In this document: piece by piece, positions 33,281-44,918 of the stretch
Layout of the letters: every line of letters begins with the position of its first letter
Numbering within the stretch: position 1 is the first letter of the stretch
Assembly: GCA_032718475.1 (NCBI GenBank)
Contig: JAUCBJ010003758.1
Coordinates: forward strand, 1-64,000
Length of the DNA stretch: 64,000 nt
Reading direction: 5' to 3'
Origin: Nemertoderma westbladi
Taxonomy: Eukaryota > Xenacoelomorpha > Nemertodermatida > Nemertodermatidae
Position numbers and translations under genes: made by a program
Notes under the pieces: model-generated
The model's input: the letters and a program-made list of their open reading frames with translations, nothing else
Told to the model about the DNA's origin: nothing
Database searches by the model: none

Positions 33281-33620
33281 TTTCTATGGGTAGCTTCATG
33301 GCATACATTTTACTTATAAGGCTGTCTTATATGTTTGGTTGCTGCCTAAACATGTGTTGCAGAAGTTATCTTTCCATCTACCAAATCATTCTTCAGAACA
33401 ATTTGCTTTTAGGCACCCCTTGGAACAACTTTATCATTCTGATACTCTATTTACAGTTTGTCAGATAAGTCTGGACTGTCGCCGGATGGATATGAGCAGT
33501 TGTAATTGCTTCAATTAATATTGCTTGCTTACTTCGCCTGGCTGCTGTTTCAACCCACTTTAAGATCTTTAGCTTTCTCAACCTTATTGATGTTTTATGT
33601 TTTTGGCTTGCCTACGGCCC
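33281..33620 (-). pseudogene. Old LINE copy, right part
   Basis: Continues the old LINE beyond the nested copy: compare 33281-33540 with 28392-28640 in copy 1 (GCTGCC near 33340, GCACCCCTTGGAACAACTTT, TTTACAGTTTG, GAGCAGTTGTAATTGCTTCA). It has decayed beyond translation. Confidence 0.7.
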
Positions 33621-33764
33621 TATATTTTATCTCAAATTCTATGTAAAGCAATCAGTACATCTTCATATCCAAAACTTATATTTCATAGGCTTTGCTTTCA
33701 ATTATGGAACATATATATTTGGCTCAAAATTATCATAATTCTTCTTGTACAGTTTGATTTTTGA

Positions 33765-34040
33765 AAGACTTGAACACCATCAATCATAAGATATTGACAG
33801 CCAAACCCACATCGCACTGTATTAGATGCCTCTTAAGCTTCTTTCAAGTTACCTTTCTAATATATATCAATTTGGCTCTCTGGGTAACTGCAAATCATCA
33901 ATGTTAACACAGTGCTACAATGCTACAGTATCCCATCTCCCACTTCTACTCTATTGTTTAGAAATGATCTCGCATATGATACATCAAATATAAGTACAGT
34001 TTTTGCAGATGACACAAATTTACTGGTTTAAAATACATCT
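33765..34040 (+). pseudogene. Decayed CR1/jockey-like reverse transcriptase relic
   Basis: The plus strand contains traces of a reverse transcriptase: LNTINHKIL (the AFDTINH region) near 33769, and FADDT-like GCAGATGACACAAATTTA at 34003-34020, with stops and shifts between. The two blocks are closer than in intact enzymes, so a deletion is likely. Confidence 0.55.
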
Positions 34041-34369
34041 TTAATTCATTTCATAAATAATTAGCTTAACAAAATATCCCTATATTTTCTCTGTCTCTCA
34101 TCCTAACAGCAGAAGTTGATTAATTTATATGTAATAAATCAACAAATTCACACTGATCTGATAGGTGTACCACATCAACTTTGTAGACTTGCTCAACAGT
34201 GTGTATGTATATGAGAAGGTCAGTAATAAGTAATGGAATTTGACTACAGCTGCTTCTTGAAATCGCCTTCCAATTTCATAATTGATGCAGCAGTTTCATT
34301 AGCTTTTGTATGCTCCCACTTGGGAAATTATTTGGAATATTATATCTGGAGAACAATGATGCTCCAACA

Positions 34370-34960
34370 ATAATGCAACACCAGCTGTCAGTTAAGAATT
34401 CCAATGATTCCCTTGACTAATTAATTATTCTTTGGCCTTTTCTTATTGTCGAATTTGGAGTGTCACCTAATTGAATAATGATTGCATTAGCAGTAATCTT
34501 CAATAGGAAGGCTATCAGACACAATACAATGACCATTCATCAGATACTCTATATACCAACAAGAAGATACCTACCCAGCTTGGGTGTGTCCTTAAAATTC
34601 GTCCAAACTATGTTAGCTGGCATAATATAAAGAATATTAGTGATGACAATCCCTCAAATTTATAGTTATTAAAGGTTTTCTTGAGTCATGTGATTGGTTA
34701 AGCTGTTCTAGCCCCCCTTTTACCCATTAACTAACAATAGAGCAAGATGGGCCGGGCCACTGGATATGATTACAAACAACCTGTTTTATGTCACAAAATG
34801 GGAAACCTAAGACTTCTCGGTCATGTCATGGAATCAGCCTGATCACAATTCCAGCTAGGCTATTCTAGATAATAATAATGCAGCACTGGATAATAGATCC
34901 AGAATGGCTGTTTCACACTAATCCAATCTGGTTCCGAATTTGTATAGGTGCATTTCCTTA
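34370..34960 (+). repeat. Dispersed repeat R, copy 2 (diverged)
   Basis: Same-strand homologue of 20460-20990 (shared phrases listed there). Neither copy keeps a frame. The relation shows an older dispersed family. Confidence 0.55.
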
Positions 34961-35590
34961 TTACAGATTAGCCGCAATGTCCCTCTCGTCAAGACCCTGG
35001 GTTGACGAGACGATCCAGGCCTAGGGCTGTTTTCGGAACATTGCGGATTTTGTTTAGTACCAATATTATTTCTAATTTTATTTAAAACCAAAAACAATTA
35101 AATTTCAGAGAATGAATACTAAATTTTGCTGTTTAACAAAATACTTGATTAATATTACTGTGTAAAAAATTATATTTGCATAATTATCACCTATTTATTA
35201 GCACCTTTATATTCTTCGCTTTTGTACATAGGTTAAAAAAATATATCAGTATTTGTAAAATGCGAAATAATACATCTTAATTTTATGAAATATAGCAATA
35301 TATTTTTGGGTCGTGAGTTTAGTAATATATTTACATAATATATTAATATATTAAATATTACTATTATTTAGTATAATATATTAAAGATTCAATACGAAAT
35401 TATGAATTTATTCATAAATTTAATTTGTTCAATTAATCAAATGATATCTACACAATATACAATGTGTATGAATTCCAGTCTGGGGCCTGTGTAAGTATGG
35501 CGGTGGTAGCCTATTGCAGCAGGCGTTCCTGCCTGCTTCTCGAGATGACTGTACAGCATCACGTACCTGCAGTAAATAGGCCAGACAATA
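34961..35590. other. No gene recognised; very AT-rich
   Basis: Long A/T-rich tracts, for example 35330-35400 (ATATTAATATATTAAATATT). A small hairpin at 34984-35003 includes GTCAAGACCCTGGGTTGAC. Nothing coding is supported. Confidence 0.5.
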
Positions 35591-35737
35591 AATGTCAAAC
35601 ATTATTAAAAAAAATAGCCAAAATATCAAGTTTTTGCAACATCAAGAAGTCCTTATTGTATTGATTACTGAGATGGGCTGTCACATTGAGTCCATCCAGA
35701 TTATCCAAATAGTTTTTGCAGGTCTGGATTGTGGCAG

Positions 35738-35917
35738 TCAACTCATTAAAGAACACTGTAGTTGCGGGGCGTCCTCTTCCAAAGTGCCAGCGGATCTGTT
35801 GGGACCTGAGGTTGAAGGAGACCCACATTCAGAACAGAATCTAGCTCCCCCTTGAAACTTCTTAGTACCGCAATTATTACACACAGGTACTGGTACAGGG
35901 TTATTAGCATAATCCAT
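35738..35917 (-). CDS. 59-aa zinc-ribbon ORF
   Basis: A short complete frame: MDYANNPVPVPVCNNCGTKK then FQGGARFCSECGSPSTSG and an acidic, Ser-ending tail. It holds two CX2C knuckles (Cys 13, 16 and Cys 28, 31) with Gly after the first and Phe-Cys before the second, the standard zinc-ribbon pattern. An in-frame TAA lies nine codons upstream, so this Met is the first possible start. A TATATATA box lies 54 bp before it. It may be a micro-protein or a first exon whose protein continues by splicing. Zinc ribbons serve many proteins, so no function is given. Confidence 0.5.
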   Translation of the reverse strand: MDYANNPVPVPVCNNCGTKKFQGGARFCSECGSPSTSGPNRSAGTLEEDAPQLQCSLMS

Positions 35918-35970
35918 TGAGTTACATTTGAGTCCAAGTACATATTAAGTTTCTACACACACACAAAGGT

Positions 35971-35978
35971 TATATATA
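35971..35978 (-). promoter_or_regulatory. TATA-like box upstream of the zinc-ribbon ORF
   Basis: TATATATA read on the minus strand, 54 bp before the ATG at 35917. It could be a core promoter element; in AT-rich DNA such a match is common, so support is weak. Confidence 0.25.
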
Positions 35979-35984
35979 CTGTAG

Positions 35985-36480
35985 GCCTAAACTACAGCCT
36001 AACTAGTATCAGTTCTGGTATAAGTCATTTTGAAATCTTCATAGATTGTAATGCTCCGTTGTAAACTGTATGGCTCCATGGTGGCATGGCGCAGTTGTTT
36101 GTAATGCAAGAGCATTTGTATGAGGCTCCAAGCAGGTGTAGGTACAAAATGCCAGTGTGTATTATCTACCGGTAGCATTTTATTTTATGTTGGACTACTG
36201 TATTCTACTGTATACAATGGTGCAACATGCCACCTGTAAAGTGATTCAAATTTCCTTCAGCCCCAGGATGCGCCACAGCTCTTGTTTTATTCTACTAACT
36301 GACACCTGGACGCTCGGTTGGACTTAGATTAATTACTGACACCCGGTTGCACTCGCTGACACGTGTTGCTGACACAAAGTTTTATAGATAGGGGTAGATG
36401 TAGTAACAGGACTTAATAGGCGGGAGATTCAAACTGATTTATTCTATCTTTTGTAACTACAGAACTATATATAATAAATA
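35985..36480. other. No gene recognised
   Basis: Mixed-composition DNA. CTGACAC recurs four times in 36297-36374 (spacings about 36, 20 and 14 bp). No coding capacity was recognised. Confidence 0.5.
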
Positions 36481-36489
36481 TCTTAGTTA

Positions 36490-36700
36490 GTAAAATAAAC
36501 GATCTGGGAGGTCAGACCCCTCAGACCGGCACCGTCTCCAAACCCAAGTCCCCTCCACGGCCTTCGACCACCGCGCAGACAGAGGGAGTTGGAGCGGAGT
36601 AGCGCGAATTGGAGGTGCCTCCGAACCCCGCCCAACACGCACGCGAGGCCGCGTTGATGCATTGCCTCCTGCCTTGCGACTAAGGTCTCCGCTACGTCTG
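36490..36700 (-). other. GC-rich foreign segment abutting the jockey-like LINE
   Basis: The reverse transcriptase frame of the LINE runs, without a stop, into a GC-rich stretch (VARQEAMHQRGLACVLGGVR and on) that does not continue the LINE family sequence. The composition jump near 36700 marks a junction with another element. A gag-like origin is possible from the AMHQ helix, but not established. Confidence 0.4.
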
Positions 36701-37976
36701 GGGGATTAAAACGTTTGTTAGAAATGATAGTAAATTCGGTTTTAGTTAAATTTAGAGAAAGTTTGTTGTCAGACAGCCAATCAGAGAGAGTGTTGAGTTC
36801 CAAGTTGATGAAGTTGGTTAGTTGATGTAAGTTAGTATCAGCTGCGTATAAAGTGGTGTCATCAGCAAAGAGAGTCGTGAAAAGCTGAGTAGCATTAGGG
36901 AGGTCGTTGATATAAAGGAGTAATATTATCGGGGATAATGTGGTGCCTTGGAGGGACGCCGGTGTTGAGGGGAAGGTAAGAGGAAGTATTATTACCGATG
37001 GAAACGCATTGGGAGCGAGCTGAAAGATAGCTGTAGGAGAATAGTTGAAGGGGAAGGCCGCGAATACCATAGCAAGATATTTTTTTGAAAAGGATATCAT
37101 GGTTAATAGTGTCAAATGCTTTTTTTAAATCAATATAAATTACACATGAAAAATTTTGGTCGTCTAGGGATTGGTGTAGATTTTCGATGACAGATAATAA
37201 AGCATGGGTGGTGGATGTTTTAGGGCAAAAACCGTACTGGCAGGATGATATGATAGAGAATTTATGTAGGTATGATAGAAGCTGAGAGTTAATTATCTGT
37301 TCAAATACTTTGCTAAGAATGGGCAAGAGGGAAATAGGACGATAGTTGTTACGATCAGAGTTGTCAACAGATTTAAAAATTGGGATAACTTTAGCTTTTT
37401 TTAAGGTGTAGGGAAGAAGCCGTGAGATATCGATAAATTGAAAAGGTAACTAAGGATGATAGATAGAGGTTTCGCGGCCAGAGTGAGTAAGCGGGTTGGA
37501 AATGGGTCATTGGAGGCAATGTGAGGGTCTAGCTGTAGGGGTTTGAGTTCAACTTCAACTGGACAGGTTTCAATTAACGAGAAAGAGTTACGAGGTGGGT
37601 TGATATGTCGGGTTGGTCTACCGGGTGAGGAAGGAATAGTGGAGAAGTGTTGATTGAATAGTTCAGCTATAATAGTTGGGTCAGTATTGGATTCAGTAGA
37701 AGGACCATTTTTAACTGTAAATTTGGTTGGAAGTTTGGAGGTTATGTTCCTATTGAGTGAAGGCAGAATTAATTATAAACCAAATTTTCTTTATATTACT
37801 GGTATTAGCTTTAAACTGAGTTGCGTAGTAATTTTTTCCTGCAGTACGGATTGTAGATGTTAATTGATTACGATAAGCTGTGAAGGCGGATTGATTTATT
37901 TGGGTTGGGTTTTTATTGAAGGTGCGGTAAAGTTTGTTTTTGGTGAGAGTACAATTTATTAAATTTTCTGTCATCC
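36701..37976 (-). pseudogene. Jockey/CR1-like LINE, linker and reverse transcriptase (3' half)
   Basis: Minus strand: linker NKLYRTFNKNPTQINQSAFT and AYRNQL (37974-37750), then after decay NYRPISLLPILSKVFEQII, YGFCPKTST and IDLKKAFDTINHDILF (near 37350-37080). After a frame change come GTTLSPIILLLYINDLP and FADDTTLY with the catalytic Asp pair (36850-36835 area). Several shifts make it inactive. The endonuclease half of the same copy lies at 46132-46702, beyond an 8.1-kb insertion. Confidence 0.85.
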
Positions 37977-37988
37977 ATGGTTTGAGTG

Positions 37989-38470
37989 CCCATTGCCGAG
38001 TAAACTGCTCTTTGGGGCCGTTTCCCAGGTTGCGGATCGGGTTAACATTTCACACATCGCACGATTTGTGATTGTGTTTAGTCTGCTTATATGACTGTGT
38101 AATACAATAGACGGGAGGTCGTTTGTTTGTTTGATGCAGGTCATTTTTGGTTTGCATCTTCCACTCCCATGTGTTTCTTGGAGTCTGTGATACATGCTTG
38201 TTACGGCTGTGGCGACAGAATCCATGTACTGGTAGGTCAGCCCCGGGGCCACTCAGTATAGTACAGGTGGGAGTGCCGGCAGTACGAAAGTACACACCAC
38301 CTTCATGTCATACCTGGCCTGGGTATGGTCATTATGGTCTTGGGTCAGAGGACGTGCATACGTTGACCACAACTGTTGCACACCCGGATGACTCATACCG
38401 AATACACGAGGCATACAAGGACGGCAGATAAACTGTGAGTTATGCATCACCAATATCTTATATTTTATTT
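37989..38470 (+). other. 5' end of LINE L; no recognisable ORF
   Basis: A 94-codon plus frame (38147-38431) lies where a LINE 5' region or ORF1 would be, but shows no ORF1 motif. Several overlapping minus frames exist too. Function not assigned. Confidence 0.35.
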
Positions 38471-38480
38471 AGGTAATAAT

Positions 38481-38678
38481 CTCATGGAGTGAATAAGCAT
38501 GGACAGTCCATGACTTTCTTGAGATCCATCTTAAAGGACACTGGCCTTGAAGATGCGGATGATCTAGCAAATGTCATGGGTGATAGGGAGTTGTGGTGGC
38601 GCAATTTTGTCGACAAGCCGGCACAGCATTCTTAAAAATGCAGCTGCAATGCAGCATGCCGATCCTAGTAGTAGTAGT
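38481..38678 (+). mobile_element. LINE copy-2 family, 3' end only, 11-bp duplication
   Basis: A 5'-truncated tail whose sequence matches the ends of copies 2 and 3 (ACAGCATTCTTAAAAATGCA, CATGCCGATCCTAGTAG then (TAG)n). TAGGTAATAAT flanks it (38470-38480 and 38678-38688). It encodes only the last part of the protein (about 38517-38634). Confidence 0.85.
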
Positions 38679-38689
38679 AGGTAATAATA

Positions 38690-39640
38690 TTTGCTGAACT
38701 TGTTATTTATGTTGCAGGACGTAAAACCAATTAATACTTTCTAATATATTTGTTGATTTTCTGCTTGTTTCTTATGTTATGATATAATTAGACATGTTTA
38801 TGGTATCCTGTCAAATCAACCAAACCTGGTGAATTGTTTATCTTATAGCCAACAACGCATGATCCCATTAATTAACATAAACAGTATTTCCCAGAAGAGA
38901 CTTTGTCATAAAATTAACCTTAGTCAATGGGTGTAGTGTTATGTTTATTACCCTTACGCCTGACTTAACAAGACTCCTAATGGTTATTACCTTCTCAGCC
39001 CGAACTACAATAACCCCATAGCCAAGCTACCTTGGAGGCAAACCAACAACCTTAAAATTCAATTTAGTAGACAGAACCCTATTTATAAAACATACCCAAT
39101 AAATCTCAGTCTCAGTTAGTCCCGATGATAAGAATGTGAAGATAACTTACATAATGTTAATAAACCTCATAACCAATGCTTGTATTTCCGAGAATATATT
39201 ACACAGTATGGAATGCACTGCATACACCTCATAAGACATAGCCACTAGCCCTCCTATTAGTCATCCACTATAATTCTGAACTATCTGAACTATTAAAGTA
39301 CTACTGTAGTAATCCATATTCAGCCCCCCCCCCCTCTGTCAACCTCAATCTTATAGCCACAATCTCACATTTTTCCAATATAATACTTTTTTCAGTAACT
39401 ACAATAATCTAAAATTGAAATAACCAGACCATGTACGATATAACCTTTTGCTATTATTAGGACTTTCGAATTTAGTTAATGCATTTTATTTTAATTTAAT
39501 TTCTCTACCCTACTGATAATATCTTATTTTAACCAGTTTAAATCCATAACCAAACTTGACCCCCACTACCTGACCCGCTATCTGATCATTTTCTACATCT
39601 AGATCTATTACTTAAAGATTTCCAACACTACATATCGATA
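38690..39640 (+). other. LINE L region upstream of the endonuclease; no clear ORF
   Basis: Mostly untranslatable. A phrase of 36-38 bp (39235-39272, starting ATAGCCACTAGCCCTCC) recurs at 46815-46852. A C-rich run lies at 39325-39334. Confidence 0.4.
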
Positions 39641-40500
39641 CCCAACACTACCACTCGATATATTAGCCTTACAAGAAACCTTTTATCCGGGAAGTGGAGA
39701 ATTTACCTCTCAAAACTGTACGGTTATATTCTCAGGCCTACAAGAAGATGATTCCAGACATCGAGAGGGCATTACTTTTGTAATTAGAGAATCACATTCT
39801 TCCCGTATTCTTGGATATGAATTAGTATCACCCTGACTCATCACCCTGAAACTGAGCACATGGATCGTTCCCTTGACACTAATCAATGTCTATGCACCTG
39901 ATAGTACCCACCCTGAAGATGAATACTGTAGCTTACTAGATATCAATCGCACATTGTTAAATGCTCCTCATGGGGAAAGATAATCATATTAGGTGACCTG
40001 ACTGAATGGACAGGTTGGAAATCTCAGTACACATCAACCGCGAGATAATTGGGCCCTACAACTTTCCAAACATAAATCGCAACGGATTCTTGCTCCTCGA
40101 CTTCTGCCAAGAACTAAATTTATCCATCCTTAACACGTTTTTCAACCATAAGCATAAATCTGACAGAGCCATGTATCAAACCCAACTTAATTCATCAGAA
40201 GTAGATAGCCAACCAAAATTCTCAACGATTGACTTTATAATAGTACCCCAACCATTACGAAAATTTGCCAACAACATTAAATGATCTACAATACACAATA
40301 CATGTCATGTATCAGACCTCATTCTCGTCACAATGGACATTGAAATACGTCTACTCCGATGGGATGTTCAACCTCCTCATACCTCTCAACAAAGATGTCC
40401 AACAGTTGGAATCCAACTTCACGATAATAGCCCAATACCAAGATGTCCTAGAAAATGTTTTGGAACAGATGGATAATGTCCCATCTTGCGGCTAATCCTC
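39640..40500 (+). pseudogene. LINE L endonuclease remnant
   Basis: LPLDILALQETFYPGSGEF opens an apurinic-type endonuclease (the Glu in QET is the expected metal ligand). Next come TLINVYAPDS and, after shifts, frame 40006-40284 with LLLDFCQELNLSILNTFF and FSTIDFIIVPQPLRK. Stops near 39836 and 39980 break it. Confidence 0.8.
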
Positions 40501-40519
40501 ATGCGTATGACCTGATACA

Positions 40520-40555
40520 CAACAAAAAGTCGAACTTCGGTTCGACTTTTTGTTG
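40520..40555. repeat. Perfect 16-bp hairpin with TTCG loop
   Basis: CAACAAAAAGTCGAAC, TTCG, GTTCGACTTTTTGTTG: an exact inverted repeat closed by a cTTCGg tetraloop, very stable as RNA. It lies in the LINE L linker between endonuclease and reverse transcriptase, and probably arose by local inverted duplication. Confidence 0.9.
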
Positions 40556-41012
40556 CAGAATGCTTTCCAAAAAGCCAAAGAAACTCTACCCTTACGGAGA
40601 AAACCAAGCAAACGTCAGCTCGAAGACTTGATACTGGAACTTATTAATAGGAGAAAGTCCCTGCTATCGGAACAAATACAAAATAATCATTGAAGAAATC
40701 AATCCGTATTACAAAAGTTTAAGATTTTTTAAGAAGTTTAAGAAAAGAAAGACATAGCCAAACGATGCCAAGAAGAAAAAGAAATGGATATTTTACAACT
40801 TACCAATACTGCATAAACAGCTGATAATATGAATAATTCCCACATTCTATATAAAACTATTAAAACTCTCCCAAGAAATTTTAAACAAACTCATTAAAGA
40901 CGAAATTAATGACAAAGATGGGAACCTCCTTAGTGATAAAGGCCAGCAACTGAAATGCTGGGAAGAATTCTATAGCGATCTCTTAAACCCACCAGATCCC
41001 TCAGACCCCATC

Positions 41013-41825
41013 ATGAACCTTCCCGATCCAGACACAGAACTAGATATAGATCTAACAGAATTTACATCGTTGGAATTACATAAATCAATTGCACGACTCA
41101 AACGGAGGAAATCACCAGGGCCTGACAATAATACTACACTGCTATATTATACTGAAGAACTACAAACCAGAAGCCATCACACAATATACATGAGATACCG
41201 ATTCTTAAAACTTTTTAACAGAATCAGGAAGAGATGTAATACACCTGAGGACTGGGGTTTGAGATCCATCGCAGTAATACCGAAACCAGGTGACCATAAA
41301 GAATGCACCAACACAAGAGGAATCTCATTAACATTGATACCTGGAAAAGTCTTTTTTGATTTACGTTACTTAACTGCTTCAAATCGGCATCAAAAGAAAA
41401 ATTATGTGAAAACCAAGCTGGCTCCCGCACAAAACGAAGCTGTATAAATAATATCTTTATGCTCAGACAGATGATACACTTCAACCTATTATATGGTCTT
41501 CCTCTAAATATAACATGTATTGATTTCACCAAAGCCTTTGACAGCGTACATCGTCCACCTCTTTTCAAAATTCTCCGATACAATGGCTTACCCAAAAAAG
41601 TAATAGATATAATCCAAAACCTGTATGCTCTGTTCGAGTGTATATCGAAGTCAATGGTGACTACCAATATATTTGCTGTACTTCATGGAGTGAGGCAAGG
41701 TTGTCTCCTTAGTGCACTTTTGTTCACCATAATTATAGACTTTATCCTGAATCAAGCCAATGCAATCCTAAGAGGAGAATATCGAGGAAAAAGGAATTGA
41801 CATAACCTCAGAACACACCATAACA
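41013..41825 (+). pseudogene. LINE L reverse transcriptase, first part
   Basis: The frame 41013-41447 has ELHKSIARLKRRKSPGPDN, TPEDWGLRSIAVIPKPGD and the region that should read NYRGISLL (here NTRGISLTL). The frame 41459-41800 has ITCIDFTKAFDSVHRPPLFK with the first catalytic Asp, and GVRQGCLLSALLFTIIIDF. One shift lies between the frames. The protein is cut at 41834 by the insertion of element E. Confidence 0.88.
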
Positions 41826-41834
41826 ACCTTAGGA

Positions 41835-44800
41835 ATATCCAGGTACATGGACCTTGGACCAACAGATGCTCTGGCTCAGGGACCCTGGTGTCCCCTGTGG
41901 GGTGGGGTTGTTCCTTCATCTGCCTTCCCTGAAGTGCAATGCATCAGGCGAACAACCAACAACCAAGGCGTTTACAGATGCGTCTGAAGATACGCACCAA
42001 TTGTACCAGGTCATGGAGCTGATTCTCAAAAACCACTCAAAGCTGCTTAAACATGTTCCAAAAGCAGCTAGGAACAACCTGGCCAATCTTTTAGCCGAAT
42101 TAATGGCCTCGATTTCCGATAACCCTTCGTGCGAACAGGCCTGGTGCAAGTTGCTTTTGGTTAGCCACTGCTGTTTGACAGCTCCAAAGCGGGGTGGCAG
42201 GAAGCACCAGTGCTCCCTTGCCACGCTAGTAAACCGAAGAATTGTAGCATTCCAGAACAGCATCCCTATGACGGAATCCCCGATGATCTCACGATGCTCG
42301 ACGATGATCCCCGATGGTCACGCAAGCCTGCTTGACCAACCGACAACCAAGAATTGATCTGCCTCGCCGCAGCTGTTGCTGCTAAGATTGAGGAGAAGGA
42401 TATTAAGGGAGCTATTCGCTTGGCCGCTTCAACGGAAACGATGGCACCATACAACGCAGATACTCTGGAGAAGCTACGAAGAAAGCACCCATCCCGACCA
42501 CTCGATAGATGCCCGCTCCACCCGCCAGCACTATTTTGGCTGCTACTCCCTGTAGCCCAGGATCGCTCAGATAACTGATAGCTTCATTCCCATGTGGAAG
42601 CGCAGGTGGGATAGACGGAATGCGGCCACAGATTCTGCAAGACTTAGTCGCACCATCAGTTGGGGAAGTTGGAAATCGTCTTCTCGACAAGATGTATAAG
42701 TTCGTAGATGTAGTAACCGCTGGAGACGTCCCAGAATCCATCAGACCGGTGTTTTTCGGTGCCAACGTGTTCGCGTTCACCAATGGCCGGGGGATTCGGC
42801 CTATAGCTGTAGGCAATACACTGCGCAGACTCTGCCTGAAGTTCGCCGGCAGCATCGTTAAGGACCTCATACTGAGTCACCCAAATAGGTATCGGAACGA
42901 AGAAAGGCGCGGAGGCGGCACATACCACAAGAGCCATGACTTCGGTTCCCAACGATCTGAACGCTGTGTTGCTAAAAGTAGATTTTAGCAATGCCTTTAA
43001 TTTGCTCCGACGAGACGCGATGCTTGAGACCATTCACAGAAGGAGCGCAACAGGGAGACCCAGAGGCACCACGAATTTTCAGGGACACTACCATCGACCT
43101 CAACAAATCACTGGAGTCTGCATTTAACTTGTGGTACCTGGGTGACGGTAATATAGCTGATGATAGTGAGACAGTCCTATCGGAATTAGAAACTATTATC
43201 AACTAGGGGAACAAGTTGGGGCTCCATCTCAACAGTGGTAAGTGCGAACTTTTCCTTTTCGGCCCTGTTTCTCCATCAGATCGTGCCCGTATCGTGAAGC
43301 AGTTCAACACGCTTTGTCCGGGCATTAAGTTCCCTCCACAGGAAGATGTAGTCATGCTCGGTGCACCAATTGGAATGTCCGCAGTTGAGGCGTGCCTGAC
43401 AGCGAAGGTTAAAGACCTCACTACAATCAGCAGCAGCCTACTTGACAATCATCACGGATTTTTTCTTTTAAAGAACTCCGTGGCGATACCGAGACTCCTA
43501 TACTTTCTCCGCACAGCACCCTGCTTCTCCTATCCAGACATCTTGAAGAAGTACAACTCAACTTTACGCGATGCCCTCCAACTAGTCACCAACACCAGTA
43601 TTGACGATAGCGCCTGGATACAGGCCTGTCTCCCGGCCTGAACAGGTGGCCTAGTCCTCAGTTCAGCAGTGCTGCTCGCATCCCCAGCTTTTATAGCTTC
43701 TGCGATGGCCTGCTCTGCTCAGTCTGCCTGTCTGTTCCCCAAAGGTGCGTAGACCCCTGCTCCAAACCCTACACTTTCCCTCGGCTTAGAGCGATGGTCA
43801 TCTTTGGTGGCTCCAGACACCCCAACACCGACCTCCAGTGACCAACGGGTCTGGGTCGCCCCGATACAGGAGCGCCAACTGATGATGCGGTTCCAGATGC
43901 AGTAAAGCAGTAGCTGCCACCGGTTTGCACGGGCTCTCCTGCTCCAGAAGCGCTGGTCGTCAAGCCTGCCACTCGGCTGTAAACGACATAGTAAAGCGTG
44001 CCTTGAATAGTTGTGGGGTACCATCCATGTTGGAACCAGTTGGTCTCTGCTTAGCAGATGGGAAATGCGTAAATGGTGTCACGATGGTTCCTTGGAGCCA
44101 TGGCAAGGTCCTGACATAGGATGCCACTGTGGTTAACCCATTAGCCCCCAGCTACCTCAGCGTCAGCCAGACGACAGGTGGACGCGTTGCTGTGGACCAG
44201 GAAGCCGTGAAGTACCGAAAATACGAGGAGTTGGTGGATTGCGGCTTCCTGTTTAATCCCGTTAACGGGACCTTTGAGACCTTTTGAAACCTTGAGACCT
44301 TTGGTAGACCCGGGCCAGCAACGGCAACGTTCTTAAAGGAGATCAGGTGTCGACTCCACACCACATCCCTAGAACCCCGCTCACAACGGTTTCTTCTCCA
44401 GCGAATACTTGTCGCTATTTTAATTGGCAACGCTGTCTCAATCCTTGGCACTGTCGCGAATGTGTCTGAGGGTGGTCTCTTTGAACTGCTTGATAAGTGA
44501 AGTAGGTAGAATCCAACCCAATCAATATTGCAATTTTAGGTAGTAACTTATTATTTAGTTTTCTATTTAGTAATGTGTATTGTTTTGATTTAAATTTAGC
44601 CCCCTTCTTATTATTATTATATATATTATTTTATATCTTTAGTGAAGTGTTTTATTATTTAGGTTTAAAGGTTTCTAATTTATTTTTAATCTGGTTCTAT
44701 TACTAATTTGAATTTAATATGGTTCTATTTCTAATTAAGTTAGTTTACATAAGTTTTAAATAATTAATGAATTATTATTATTATTATTATTATTATTACT

Positions 44801-44909
44801 GTCAATGATATTATACTATTAAAATAATACATATTACTTATAAAATAAGTTATGAAAACAACTGAAGAAATTCGATATTCGTTAACTATTTTAGAATAAT
44901 AATAAAATC
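41835..44909 (+). mobile_element. Single-ORF reverse-transcriptase element E, 3075 bp
   Basis: ACCTTAGGA flanks the segment (41826-41834 and 44910-44918), and its removal rejoins the LINE L reverse transcriptase just before its YADD block. The 3' end is AATAATAATAAAATC-type A-rich. One long degraded coding region (41854-44498) fills most of it, with a 400-bp 3' tail carrying an (ATT)n run at 44766-44797. Confidence 0.85.
41854..44498 (+). pseudogene. Reverse transcriptase of element E, unusual LINE lineage
   Basis: Pieces in shifting frames, in order: LAELMASISDNPSCEQAWCK (helical N-terminus) and APKRGGRKHQCSLATLV; TLEKLRRKHPSRPLD; MRPQILQDL; FFGANVFAFTNGRGIRPIAV then GNTLRRL; LLKVDFSNAFNLLRRDAML (first catalytic Asp); GAQQGDPEAP (43038-43067, frame-shifted); FNLWYLGDGNIADD, where the usual YxDD reads YLGD; IGLHLNSGKCE-type LHLNSGKCELF; LLKNSVAIPRLLYFLRTAP; DSAWIQACLP; and the end block HSAVNDIVKRAL, VPSMLEPVGL, ATFLKEIRCRL up to the stop at 44496-44498. 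No endonuclease precedes it in this copy. This family is known to me from invertebrate genomes but I do not name a clade. Confidence 0.75.
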
Positions 44910-44918
44910 ACCTTAGGA

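Noticed and set aside
37971-38453. Overlapping minus-strand frames of 66-93 codons
   Set aside because: No motif, mutually overlapping, and inside the 5' region of a plus-strand LINE.
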